Assembly (NCBI RefSeq): GCF_024346375.1
Contig: NZ_JAGQCV010000002.1
Coordinates: forward strand, 186,001 to 250,000
Length of the DNA stretch: 64,000 nucleotides
Direction of reading: 5' to 3'
DNA from: Synechococcus sp. ATX 2A4
Lineage (GTDB): Bacteria; Cyanobacteriota; Cyanobacteriia; PCC-6307; Cyanobiaceae
The notes beneath the pieces were generated by a model, which saw nothing but the letters and a program-made list of their open reading frames with translations, did not search any database and was not told where the DNA came from. Within the stretch, counting starts at the first letter, position 1, and every line of letters begins with the position of its first letter. Shown here one piece after another: positions 53,207 through 63,057 of this stretch. Both the position numbers and the translations under genes were made by a program.

Positions 53207-54109
53207 TCAGGCCAGCAGGGCGGCGGCGTGGTGGCGCAGGTGGTCGTCGATGAAGCTGGCGATGAAGAAGTAGCTGTGGTCGTAGCCGGGCTGCAGGCGC
53301 AGCTCCAGGGGGTGGACGGCGGCGGCAGCGGCGGTGCGCAGCTGATCGGGTTGGAGCTGTTCGTCGAGGAACGGGTCGGCGCTGCCCTGATCCACCAGCA
53401 GTGGCAAACGTTCGGACGCCTGGGCGATCAGGCTGCAGGCATCCCAGGCGGCCCAGCTGCGGCGATCAGGCCCCAGGTACCCACTGAAGGCCTTCTCCCC
53501 CCAGGGACAGGCGCTGGGGTGGGCGATGGGCGCGAACGCCGACACCGAGCGGTAGCGGCCCGGGTTGCGCAGGGCGCACACCAGGGCTCCGTGGCCCCCC
53601 ATCGAGTGGCCGCTCACCCCGCGCCGCCCGTTGAGCGGCAGGGCGCTCTCCAGCAAGGCGGGGAGTTCTGCCACCACGTAGTCGTGCATGCGGTAGTGGG
53701 TGGCCCAGGGGGCTTCGCTGGCATTCAGGTAGAACCCCGCTCCCAGGCCGAAATCCCAGGCGCCGTCGGGGTCGCCCGGCACGTCTTCGCCCCGGGGGCT
53801 GGTGTCGGGGGCCACCAGGGCCAGGCCCAGGGCGGCTGCCAGTCGCTGGGCGCCCGCCTTCTGCGCCATGGTCTCGTCGGTGCAGGTGAGCCCCGAGAGC
53901 CAGTAAAGAGCAGGCACCCGGGCGCCGGCGAGCGCCTGCGGGGGCAGAAAGACCGACACATGCATGCTGCACCCCAGCACGCTGGAACGATGGCGGTAGC
54001 GGCGTTGGGCGCCACCGAAGCACCGGCTTTCACTGATGGCTTCGAGAAGGAAGTCGCTCACGTGCTGAAACGCCGCAGAAGGGTAGGAATCGTTGCTGGG
54101 TCTGGACAT
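53207..54109 (-). CDS. fghA: S-formylglutathione hydrolase
   Basis: This esterase-D-family enzyme hydrolyses S-formylglutathione to formate and glutathione, the second step of formaldehyde detoxification. The 300-aa alpha/beta hydrolase has the conserved [12 protein letters not shown], nucleophile S169 in [11 protein letters not shown]245 in DQGSADPFL, and H278 in YDHSYFFI. The N-terminal ~22 residues precede the conserved [11 protein letters not shown] block. It is 110 bp downstream of adhC, the gene for the preceding step. Confidence 0.94.
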   Translation of the reverse strand: MSRPSNDSYPSAAFQHVSDFLLEAISESRCFGGAQRRYRHRSSVLGCSMHVSVFLPPQALAGARVPALYWLSGLTCTDETMAQKAGAQRLAAALGLALVAPDTSPRGEDVPGDPDGAWDFGLGAGFYLNASEAPWATHYRMHDYVVAELPALLESALPLNGRRGVSGHSMGGHGALVCALRNPGRYRSVSAFAPIAHPSACPWGEKAFSGYLGPDRRSWAAWDACSLIAQASERLPLLVDQGSADPFLDEQLQPDQLRTAAAAAVHPLELRLQPGYDHSYFFIASFIDDHLRHHAAALLA

Positions 54110-54219
54110 GTGCCCGACCAGGGGCTGGATGGTGTTCCCGAGCAGGGGTCAAGGTGGACTGTGCTTGGACCTGGTCAGGCCCGAGCGGCAGAACAGGCTC
54201 ATGGCGCTCTCCCGTTGGC

Positions 54220-55383
<1,164 letters not shown>

Positions 55384-56985
55384 TCAGGAAAGGCGAAACA
55401 CCAGGGAGGAGGGGGTGCCCCAATCGCCGCTGGCCACATAGCCGCGGGGATTGCCGCAGAGGTGGCGCAGGATCCAGAACAACGGCTCGGGGCTGTCGAT
55501 GCCGAGCTGGAGCTGCAGGCTGGCCAGATCCTGGGACTTGCCATCGGCCAGCACCGCCTCCAGCCGGCTTTGCAGGTCAAGGATCACGGCGGCCGCCTTC
55601 TTGCCCGCCTCCACGCCAGGCTGGTCGTAGGCGTTGATGTTCACCAGCTCTGCGTAGAGCCCCACCGCCCGCTCGAACAACGCCACCAGGGCGCCGAGCA
55701 GGCGGGCATCGAAGCGCCGCATGCTGAGCGTGATGCTCTGCCGTCCCCCTTCCGAGAGAGCGGCGCGGGTGCCCTGCAGGAAGCCGTCCAGGTAGTCGCC
55801 CGGATGGTCCCCATGCAGGGGCGGCACGTCGCTGGGGTCTTCGAGCACTTCGATAAATGTGACGAAAAAGTTGTCGATGCCGTCACGCAGTTGCTGCACG
55901 TAGGCGTGCTGGTCGGTGGAGCCCTTGTTGCCGTACACGGCGATGCCCTGGTGGGCGGGTTCACCGTCGCGGTCGAGCCGTTTTCCCAGCGACTCCATCA
56001 CCAGCTGCTGCAGGTAGCGGCTGAACACCTCCAGTCGGTCGCGGTAAGGCAACACCACCATGTCCCGGTGGCCTTTGCCGTTGCCGGCCACGTGCCAGGC
56101 CGCCGCCATCAGGGCCGCCGGATTGGCGGTGAGCTCGGGCACCCGGGTGGCCACATCCATCTCGGCGGCACCGGCCAGGAAGCCGCGCAGATCCGCGTTG
56201 ATCAAGGCGGCCGGCAGCAAGCCCACGGCGCTGGTGATGCTGGTGCGGCCGCCGACCCAATCGAACATGTCGAAGCGGCGCAGCCAGCGCTCCTCCACCG
56301 CCAGCCGGTCGAGCTGGCTGCCGGTCATCGTGACCGCCACTGCCTGATCGGCCCAGCTGCCGCCCAGCGCCTCCAGCCGGGCCCGCGCCTGCTCCATGCC
56401 CAGCCGCGGCTCCGGCGTGCCGCCCGATTTGCTCACCACCACCATCAAGGTGGTGCGCAGCCGCTCGCCAAGGCCAGCCAGGGTGCGGCTGAACCCCTGC
56501 GGATCGACGTTGTCGAAGAAATGAAAGGGCAGGCCCTGCCCCTGCTGTTCCAGCGCCCGCAGGATCAGCAGCGGCCCAAGGCCGGAGCCGCCGATGCCGA
56601 TCCACAGCACATCGGTGAAGGGTGTCAGGCCCGGCGTTTGGACCTCGCCGGAGAGCACCTGTTGGGCGAAGGCTTCAATGCCGTCGATTTCCTGGCGGAT
56701 GTGGGTGCCGATGGCTGGCTCAGGCGCCAGCTGTGGAGCACGCAACCAGTAGTGGCCCACCTGGCGCCCTTCATCCGGGTTGGCAATGGCGCCCGCCTCC
56801 AGCGCCTCCATGGCCTTGAACGCGGCGGTGAAGGCGGGGGTCAGAGCCTCGAGATGCTGGGGGGTCACCGCCATGCGGCTCACATCCAGCCACATCCCCA
56901 GCCCTTCGTGGTGCCAGAGCAGCGAACAGAACCGTTGCCACTGTTCCGCCGAAGCCTGGGGCTTGAAGTCTGGAAACGTCGTCAT
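55384..56985 (-). CDS. pgi: Glucose-6-phosphate isomerase
   Basis: Pgi interconverts glucose-6-phosphate and fructose-6-phosphate. The 533-aa protein has the sugar-phosphate-binding GIGGSGLGPLLIL, VVVSKSGGTPEPRLGMEQ, the catalytic-region GGRTSITSAVGLLPAAL, and the C-terminal INAYDQPGVEAGKKAA, as in the cyanobacterial form. The upstream 200 bp to the divergent gene contain a 6-bp-stem hairpin near 57004-57022. It precedes adhC by 45 bp on the same strand; any functional link is unclear. Confidence 0.96.
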   Translation of the reverse strand: MTTFPDFKPQASAEQWQRFCSLLWHHEGLGMWLDVSRMAVTPQHLEALTPAFTAAFKAMEALEAGAIANPDEGRQVGHYWLRAPQLAPEPAIGTHIRQEIDGIEAFAQQVLSGEVQTPGLTPFTDVLWIGIGGSGLGPLLILRALEQQGQGLPFHFFDNVDPQGFSRTLAGLGERLRTTLMVVVSKSGGTPEPRLGMEQARARLEALGGSWADQAVAVTMTGSQLDRLAVEERWLRRFDMFDWVGGRTSITSAVGLLPAALINADLRGFLAGAAEMDVATRVPELTANPAALMAAAWHVAGNGKGHRDMVVLPYRDRLEVFSRYLQQLVMESLGKRLDRDGEPAHQGIAVYGNKGSTDQHAYVQQLRDGIDNFFVTFIEVLEDPSDVPPLHGDHPGDYLDGFLQGTRAALSEGGRQSITLSMRRFDARLLGALVALFERAVGLYAELVNINAYDQPGVEAGKKAAAVILDLQSRLEAVLADGKSQDLASLQLQLGIDSPEPLFWILRHLCGNPRGYVASGDWGTPSSLVFRLS

Positions 56986-57154
56986 GCGCCCTGGTGGAAG
57001 TGACAGGTTCTGGCGATGAACCTATCGGTGGAATCGCCCGTAGAACCGTGACAGGGCCGATCGCCGTGAGCCGGAACACCCGTGAGGCGGATTTGTATGG
57101 ACGGCCACACAAACGGCCCAAGCGTTGGGAGGAGCAAGACAACGCCAGTAGAGT

Positions 57155-57160
57155 TATATT
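57155..57160 (+). promoter_or_regulatory. Possible -10 box TATATT
   Basis: TATATT lies in a short A/T-rich island in otherwise GC-rich DNA, 37-42 bp upstream of the likely start at 57197. No matching -35 box is visible at the usual spacing, so this is suggestive only. Confidence 0.3.
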
Positions 57161-57196
57161 TCACAATTCATTCCAAAACCCGGTTTGAAGGCTGCC

Positions 57197-58054
57197 GTGA
57201 AGCTACGCGTTCCGCTTGGCGCCCTTCGCACACCGGCGTTGCTGCGAGCCTCCAGCTGGGTTTTCGCCCTGGGCCTGCTCAACGGGCTGGTGTCCACGGT
57301 GCGGCATCCGGATGCGCCGTCGGTAGCTCTGTTGGTGGAGCCCGGTCTCAACACCAGCATTGGAGCCCCGAACAGCAAGCCCGCCAAGCTCGCGGTCAAC
57401 GGACTACGCCCCAATCCGGTCGATTTCACCCCCGAAGAGCTGCGCGAGTTGCAGCGCCGCTTCGGGGTGCATGGGCCCCAGCCGAAGCTGGCCCAGCTGC
57501 TCACCCATGGCATGGATCAGCTCACACCGCTGCGGGCCAACACCTTCAGCCGCATCGAGGAGCTGAAGCCGGTGATCGTGAGCGAGTCACGGCGGCTTGG
57601 TGTGAACCCGATGCTGGTAGCCGCCGTGCTGTTTGATGAGATTCAACGGGCGAAACCGGGCGAAGATCTGCCGATGGCCGCCGATTCCGGCCTGTTCAAG
57701 ACGCACGGCCCCGCTCAGCTGGGGGTTGATGAATTCGTGCATCAGGGGCTGCTGAGCCCGGATGCCAGTCCGGAGGAGCGGGCCGCCGCGCGGCGGGAGC
57801 TGCTCATCCCCGAGCGCAACGTGCAGTTGCTGGTGGGCAAGTTCCACCGCCTCTCCACGCTGCTGGGCTTCCCCTCGAACCGCATCCTGGAAGCCAGCGC
57901 CGGGCCGCGCGATGCCAAGGCGCTCGCCACCTTGGCCTATCTGCACAACGGCAAGCTGGATTATCCGGCGCGCATCCTCAGCTACATGCAGGATCCTGCC
58001 CTCCACGCCCTCATCTACAGCGAGCGCCGGCCCCAGTTTTCACCGCTGATCTGA
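57197..58054 (+). CDS. Secreted or membrane-anchored lysozyme-like hypothetical protein
   Basis: The ~285-aa protein has an N-terminal hydrophobic signal/anchor (~12-30), a linker, and a helical domain (~115-280). Segments there, such as VNPMLVAAVLFDEIQRAKPGE, AADSGLFKTHGPAQLGVDEF and ALATLAYLHNGKLDYPARI, resemble the layout of lysozyme/lytic-transglycosylase-like folds: a possible catalytic Glu (in FDEIQ) and a GPAQLG block like the GLMQ block of Slt enzymes. This is analogy, not a firm family call. GTG 57197 is preferred over TTG 57185 because GAAGG lies 5 nt upstream. It stands alone between divergent pgi and a convergent amidase. Confidence 0.7.
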   Translation: MKLRVPLGALRTPALLRASSWVFALGLLNGLVSTVRHPDAPSVALLVEPGLNTSIGAPNSKPAKLAVNGLRPNPVDFTPEELRELQRRFGVHGPQPKLAQLLTHGMDQLTPLRANTFSRIEELKPVIVSESRRLGVNPMLVAAVLFDEIQRAKPGEDLPMAADSGLFKTHGPAQLGVDEFVHQGLLSPDASPEERAAARRELLIPERNVQLLVGKFHRLSTLLGFPSNRILEASAGPRDAKALATLAYLHNGKLDYPARILSYMQDPALHALIYSERRPQFSPLI

Positions 58055-58166
58055 GCCGTTTCCAGCTCTTCAGGAGGCGTTCGACAGCCAGTTGCCCCGA
58101 GCCGGTGGCCTCCAGTCAGTGACATCTAGCGGATGGCTCTGCTGCCAGCTCCGCTGGCCACAGGTT

Positions 58167-59120
58167 TCAGCTGGCCTTGCAGAGCATGCCGAGTGCCGCG
58201 AGCCGCGTCTGCAACTCCGGCCAGAGGAAGCTGCGGGGATCGGCCCTCTCCCCACCGAGGTCCACATAGCGGTGCGTGGTGATGTTCTGGGGTGGGATCT
58301 GGAAGCGCCGCATCCAGTCGGTCAGCACCACCGCCAGGGCGTCGTACTGGGCGGCGCTGTAGCCGCTGTGCTGGGCATCGGCATCTTCCCCATCCAGCGG
58401 CGTTTCAAGGCTCAGGTGCAGGGCGAAATTGTTCACCGATCCGCCCACATTCGGGTTGGTCATCACCCACTGGCCGTTGAAGGCGGAGTTGCCGGCGCCG
58501 AAGGCGCGATAGGCGGGATCGAGCGTCTGCACCACCTGCCCGTCCTCGCCGATCATCAGGTGGTAGCTCACCTGGTCTTCATCGCGGGGGTGGGGGGTGA
58601 GGAAGGTCTGCACCGCCGATTGCATGCCGTAGACCGTTTCGTGCAGCACCACCACGCGGGGGGTGGGATTCACTGGGTTGCCGAAGGCATCGCTGCGGAA
58701 GCGGCTGCCGTAGTTGGTGGGATCAATGGTGAGGCGCTGCATCCCTGTTGGCAGAGCGGCCACCATCGCTTCCAGGCGGCGGCTCAGTTGTGGATCGGCC
58801 GTGCACTGGCGGCGCAGGGGGCTCACCCAGCGGTCGTGCGCCGGTGGAGCTGGAGCGGGGCGGGCCTTGGGAGCCACGGTGGTGGCGGGGGCTGAAGGGC
58901 CGGCGCGGGGCGATCCCACCTGCTCGAGCAGTTCCAGCAAGGAGGGGGTCTGGCTGGAGGGGTTGCTGGCAGAGATCTCACGGCCCACCCAGCCCAGCCC
59001 GCCCAGACCCAGTACAGCTGCAGCAGCCAGAGCCAGCGCGCCGCCCCGCTCGGGTGCAAGCTGGCGGGCGCGCACCACCAGGGTGCGGACGTGGTTCAAC
59101 ACGGAACCACCTGCAGCCAT
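58167..59120 (-). CDS. N-acetylmuramoyl-L-alanine amidase (amidase_2/PGRP type)
   Basis: This envelope amidase cleaves the bond between MurNAc and the stem peptide. The 317-aa protein has one N-terminal membrane helix (~28-46), a Pro/Ala linker, and an amidase_2 domain (~150-300) with zinc-ligand-type motifs VVVLHETVYGM, SYHLMIGEDGQVVQTLDP and ITTHRYVDLGGERADP. Its start overlaps the M61 peptidase end. A GTG at 59102 with AGGTGG upstream is an equally good start. It is the last gene of the DUF1257-M61-amidase run. Confidence 0.87.
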   Translation of the reverse strand: MAAGGSVLNHVRTLVVRARQLAPERGGALALAAAAVLGLGGLGWVGREISASNPSSQTPSLLELLEQVGSPRAGPSAPATTVAPKARPAPAPPAHDRWVSPLRRQCTADPQLSRRLEAMVAALPTGMQRLTIDPTNYGSRFRSDAFGNPVNPTPRVVVLHETVYGMQSAVQTFLTPHPRDEDQVSYHLMIGEDGQVVQTLDPAYRAFGAGNSAFNGQWVMTNPNVGGSVNNFALHLSLETPLDGEDADAQHSGYSAAQYDALAVVLTDWMRRFQIPPQNITTHRYVDLGGERADPRSFLWPELQTRLAALGMLCKAS

Positions 59121-60838
59121 TGCTCGCGCAGGGCCAGCGCCGCCGCTGAACAGCCGGGATCGACCTGCAGGCTCCAGCTCTTCACTGCCGGCGTGGTGGG
59201 CTGCAGGGTGAGGGCGCGCAGCTTGCCGTGACGCCCGATCGTGAGGGTGTGCTTGTGGCCTTCCTGCAGCCGTTGGCTGAGATCGCCGGGCTTGCGCAGC
59301 CGCCAGCCATCCAGGGCGATCAGCTCATCGCCCACGCACAGGCCCGCCGCTTCCGCCGGGCTGTGGCGTGCCACCTTCTGGGCGCTCAGGCCCGATGCGG
59401 ACGCCGCGCTGAGCAGACCGGTGGCTGGAGCGCTGTCCGGGTGCGGCATCAGCACAAGGCCCACGCTGCCGAGCGCTTCGTGCAGGGGCGGATCCTCCAG
59501 CCCATCGAGCCAGGCCGGCAGCTGATCGCGCAACGCGGGCAGCTGGGCGCCGAAGGCGTCGATCAGATCGACCTCGCTGTAGCCCCGTCGCCAACGGCCG
59601 CGCGTCTGCCACAGCTCGCGCAGCACCACCGCCAGAGACGACCCAGCCCGGCGCAGACGCAGATCCAGCACAAGGGCCATCACGGCACCTTTGAGGTAAT
59701 AGCTGATCTGATTGTCCCCGCTGTAGGCGTCTTGCCGGTAGAGCTTCACCCAGGCTTCCTGGCTGCTCTGGCGCAGGGTCTGGCCCAGCAGGCGGCCGGG
59801 GGTGAGCAGGTAGCGGCTGATCTCAGCGCCGAGGTCGTCCAGCAGGCCGGCGTCGGTGCCGATGCCAGCCAGCCGCGGCAGGAACTGGTCGTAGTAGCTG
59901 GTTACCCCCTCGGCGAACCAGAGGCTGGGCACGACTGTGGGGCGGTCGTAGTCGATCGGGGTGAGCTCCGCCGGCCGCAGCCGCCGCACGTTCCACTGGT
60001 GCAGGTATTCATGGCCCACCAGCTGGAGAAACCTGCGGTAGCCGCCAGGCTTGGCCAGCTCCTCCACGCCGTACTGCAGCACGGTGGCGTTGTCGTGCTC
60101 AAGGCCACCGAAGCCGCGCTCCAGCAGGTGCAGCACAAACAGGTACGAGGGAGCGGCCGGAGCCGCTTCACCCATCAGCCGGCAGCAGGCGGAGCAAACA
60201 GCGGCCACGTCGTCAAGCAGCTGCGGGTGGCGCTCCAGCAGCGGATCGGGGTTTCCCCCCACCGCCGACCAGCACACCCAACGGTGCGGCACCCCGTGGA
60301 CCACGAACCCATGCCAGCGGTGCGGTCCCGCCTCCACCGGGGTATCCACCAGCTGGTCGAAGCTGTCGGCGATCCAGCGATGTTCGCTGGGCCCGTTGAG
60401 AAACGGCAGCGGCACGAACGGCTGCCAGCCATCGGGCAACAGCAGCTGCAGGTGGTGGGGCGCCCAGCGCGCCCCGTTCACCTGCAGGGCCAGGGCCGCC
60501 AGGGCCAGGCTGGCGTGGTCGTCGTCGAGGTGGCAGGTGCGCACCGTGAGCTCGGTGGCCATGGCGGCGTAGTGCACCTCCACTGGCAGCAAGTGCTCGA
60601 GCTGGGCGGTCCACACCGATGGCTCACGCCTCACCAGCGGCACTGCCTCCCCAGCTTGAAGCAGCTCCAGGTTCTGCAACTGGCGCACGTAATCGCGCTG
60701 CAGGTAGGAGCCTGGCGTCCACACCGGCAGCCGCAGCTCCATCGCCTGGTGGGTGGGGGTGAAGCGAAGCCGACAACGGATCAGATGCTGGCGAGATGCC
60801 GTCAGATCCAGTGTGAGCTCCACCGGATCCAAGGGCAT
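59096..60838 (-). CDS. M61 glycyl-aminopeptidase-like protease with PDZ domain
   Basis: The 580-aa protein has an N-terminal beta domain (~1-165), a gluzincin catalytic domain with HEYLHQW (zinc ligands H276 and H280, catalytic E277) and a third ligand E310 in WFAEGVTSYY, and the family GGLEH motif (244-248). A C-terminal PDZ domain (~470-545) follows. No signal peptide is visible, so it is probably cytosolic. Its ATG overlaps the DUF1257 stop by 1 nt (TGATG), and its end overlaps the amidase start. Confidence 0.92.
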   Translation of the reverse strand: MPLDPVELTLDLTASRQHLIRCRLRFTPTHQAMELRLPVWTPGSYLQRDYVRQLQNLELLQAGEAVPLVRREPSVWTAQLEHLLPVEVHYAAMATELTVRTCHLDDDHASLALAALALQVNGARWAPHHLQLLLPDGWQPFVPLPFLNGPSEHRWIADSFDQLVDTPVEAGPHRWHGFVVHGVPHRWVCWSAVGGNPDPLLERHPQLLDDVAAVCSACCRLMGEAAPAAPSYLFVLHLLERGFGGLEHDNATVLQYGVEELAKPGGYRRFLQLVGHEYLHQWNVRRLRPAELTPIDYDRPTVVPSLWFAEGVTSYYDQFLPRLAGIGTDAGLLDDLGAEISRYLLTPGRLLGQTLRQSSQEAWVKLYRQDAYSGDNQISYYLKGAVMALVLDLRLRRAGSSLAVVLRELWQTRGRWRRGYSEVDLIDAFGAQLPALRDQLPAWLDGLEDPPLHEALGSVGLVLMPHPDSAPATGLLSAASASGLSAQKVARHSPAEAAGLCVGDELIALDGWRLRKPGDLSQRLQEGHKHTLTIGRHGKLRALTLQPTTPAVKSWSLQVDPGCSAAALALREQWLQVVPC

Positions 60839-61179
60839 CAGCCGGCGAGGTGAACGTGAGCCTGGGGCAGCTCGCGCAGCGCCTGGGCGACGGCGACGCG
60901 GGCGGCGTAGCTGCGGGTGACCGCCGCCAGGAACCGCTGCACATCGAGGGAGCGGCTGAGACGCTGCAGATCCCCCACCACGGCCAGGGAGCCGTCGCGC
61001 TGGCGCTGCCAGCCCAGCTGGTCGCCGGCGAGGTGCACCTTCACAGCCACCGGCACCTGCTCGTCGCTGAAGCCCTGAAGCACCCCACCGAACTGCGGAC
61101 TCGCACCGAGTTCCTCAAGGGTGACGACCAAGTGATCGAGATCGCTCACGACCGTTGGCAGGATGGAAAGGTGGGACAT
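60838..61179 (-). CDS. DUF1257 (Ycf35-like) protein
   Basis: The 113-aa protein begins MSHLSILPTVVSDLDHLVVT, the hallmark of DUF1257, a family that includes plastid Ycf35. No reaction is established; it is found almost only in cyanobacteria and plastids. ATG 61179 is fixed by the conserved N-terminus. It shares the four bases CATG with the ATG of divergent purN, and its stop is coupled to the M61 peptidase start. Confidence 0.92.
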   Translation of the reverse strand: MSHLSILPTVVSDLDHLVVTLEELGASPQFGGVLQGFSDEQVPVAVKVHLAGDQLGWQRQRDGSLAVVGDLQRLSRSLDVQRFLAAVTRSYAARVAVAQALRELPQAHVHLAG

Positions 61180-61897
61180 GAACCCGATGCCTGCTGCGGC
61201 AGACCATAGCGACGAGAACGCCGGCATCCAGTGGCCGTTGCCACAGCCCTGGCCGGCTGCGCACCCGCCGCTGCGGCTGGGGGTGATGGCCTCTGGCCAC
61301 GGCTCGAACTTTGAAGCGCTGGTGGCCAGCTGCCGCCACGGCGCCCTCAACGCCAGCGCGGAGGTGCTGGTGGTGAACATGCCGGGCTGCGGGGCGATCG
61401 AGCGGGCGGAGCGGCTGGGGGTTCCCTGGCGCCTGCTCGATCACCGCCGGTTCAGCAGCCGCGAAGCGCTCGATGGCGCCCTGATCGAGGTCTTTGCGCA
61501 GGCGCGGGTGGATGTGGTGGTGATGGCCGGCTGGATGCGGATCGTCACCCCGGTGCTGATCGAGGCCTTTCCGCAGCGCCTCGTCAACATCCACCCCTCC
61601 TTGCTGCCGAGTTTCCGTGGCGTGGATGCGATCGGCCAGGCGCTGGCCGCGGGGGTGACCCTGGCGGGCTGCAGCGCCCACCTGGTGACCGCCGAAGTGG
61701 ATGGGGGGCCGATCCTGGTCCAGGCCGCGGTGCCGGTGTGCCCCGGCGACGACCACGCCCGCCTGGCGGCCCGCATCCAGCAGCAGGAGCACCGCATCCT
61801 GCCGCTGGCGGTGGCACTGGCCGCCGAGCGGCTGGCACTGGCCGCTCGGCAGTCGTGCTGTCCTAACGATCTGCCAACGGCTGGGCTTCAGGGATAA
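61178..61897 (+). CDS. purN: Phosphoribosylglycinamide formyltransferase
   Basis: PurN transfers a formyl group from 10-formyltetrahydrofolate to GAR, the third step of purine synthesis. The 239-aa protein has MASGHGSNFEAL, the catalytic N-x-H...D set (INIHPSLLPSFRGVDAIGQAL with the asparagine and histidine, and the later aspartate in AEVDGGPILVQA), and AHLVTAEVDGGP. A ~35-residue N-terminal extension precedes the usual start. ATG 61178 is supported by AAGGTGGG a few bases upstream and overlaps the divergent DUF1257 start on CATG. Convergent with argC, with 7 bp between stops. Confidence 0.93.
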   Translation: MNPMPAAADHSDENAGIQWPLPQPWPAAHPPLRLGVMASGHGSNFEALVASCRHGALNASAEVLVVNMPGCGAIERAERLGVPWRLLDHRRFSSREALDGALIEVFAQARVDVVVMAGWMRIVTPVLIEAFPQRLVNIHPSLLPSFRGVDAIGQALAAGVTLAGCSAHLVTAEVDGGPILVQAAVPVCPGDDHARLAARIQQQEHRILPLAVALAAERLALAARQSCCPNDLPTAGLQG

Positions 61898-61904
61898 ACG
61901 GTCG

Positions 61905-62981
61905 TCATGGATAGAAGGGCAGCAGCGGCAGGCCGGTGCAGGCGGGCAACCCCGCCAGCAGGTTGAGGCACTGCACCCCCTGTCCGGCCTGGCCCTTCAC
62001 CAGGTTGTCGATGGCGCACATCACGATCAGCTGGCTGGTGCGCGGGTCGACCTGCACCGACAGCAGGGCGCGGTTGGTTTGCTTCACCCACTTGGTGGAG
62101 GGGTAGGTGCCCACGGGCAGCACCTCCACGCAGGGGCTCTGGCGGTAGGCGGCCTGCAGCAGGGTGGTGCAATCGGCGGCGGTGAGGCCGGGATCCCGCA
62201 GGCGGCCGTAGACGGTGGCCAGCAGACCACGCACCATCGGCATCAGGTGGGGGGTGAACTGCAGCCGGATCGGTTGCCCGGCCGCGCGGCTGGCCGATTC
62301 CTCAATTTCACTGGTGTGGCGATGCCCCACCACGCCATAGGGGGCCACCGCTTCGCCGGCCTCGGCCAGCAGCAGGTTCTCCTTGGCGGCCCTGCCACCT
62401 CCGGAGGTGCCCGTTTTGGCATCAATGATGATCCCGCTGGTTTCAATCAGGCCCTGGCTGAGGAACGGCATCAGTGCCAACAGGCTGGCCGTGGGGAAAC
62501 AGCCGGGGGCCGCCACCAGCCGGGCACCGGCAATCGCGTCCCGCTCCCACTCCACCAGGCCGTACACCGCTTCTTCGCACAGGGCGTCGTCGTGGCGCGG
62601 ATGCTCCTGGGCTTCGGCCGCATACACGCTTTTCCACTGGCTCAAGGAGCGGTAGCGGTAGTCGGCGGAGAGATCCACCACCTTCACCCCGCGGGCCAGC
62701 AGATCGGGCACCAGGCGCGATGCCAGGCCATTCGGCAGGCTCAGCACCGCCAGATCCGCCTCGGCGGCGATCGCGTCGGGTTCAGGCACGCGCACCACCA
62801 GATCCCTGGCCAGCGGCAGAAAGGGCGTGATCGCATTCCAGCGCTTGCCGGCACTGCGTTCTCCCCCCAGAAAGGTCACCTCCAGGTGGGGATGGTCGTG
62901 CAGCAGCCTCAGGCTCTGCAGACCGCCATAGCCACTGGCGCCGATCACGGCCACGCGCCGGGCTGGTTCTATCGGAGCCAT
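61905..62981 (-). CDS. argC: N-acetyl-gamma-glutamyl-phosphate reductase
   Basis: ArgC is the third step of arginine synthesis, reducing acetylglutamyl phosphate with NADPH. The 358-aa protein has the Rossmann motif VAVIGASGYGGLQSLRLL, catalytic cysteine in AAPGCFPTASLLAL, and the HRHTSEIEE and TPHLMPMVRG segments. ATG 62981 is set by the conserved N-terminus; the frame extends upstream without coding character. Divergent from ribBA, with 76 bp between starts. Confidence 0.96.
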   Translation of the reverse strand: MAPIEPARRVAVIGASGYGGLQSLRLLHDHPHLEVTFLGGERSAGKRWNAITPFLPLARDLVVRVPEPDAIAAEADLAVLSLPNGLASRLVPDLLARGVKVVDLSADYRYRSLSQWKSVYAAEAQEHPRHDDALCEEAVYGLVEWERDAIAGARLVAAPGCFPTASLLALMPFLSQGLIETSGIIIDAKTGTSGGGRAAKENLLLAEAGEAVAPYGVVGHRHTSEIEESASRAAGQPIRLQFTPHLMPMVRGLLATVYGRLRDPGLTAADCTTLLQAAYRQSPCVEVLPVGTYPSTKWVKQTNRALLSVQVDPRTSQLIVMCAIDNLVKGQAGQGVQCLNLLAGLPACTGLPLLPFYP

Positions 62982-63057
62982 GCGGTAGCAATTGGGAGGG
63001 GAAAGCGTACTGGTCGTCCTGTGATCTCTCCACGGAGCGCAGGTGCGCTGGTGGAGA

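Noticed and set aside
62982-63057. FMN riboswitch upstream of ribBA
   Set aside because: Only 76 bp of leader exist and the conserved RFN elements are absent.
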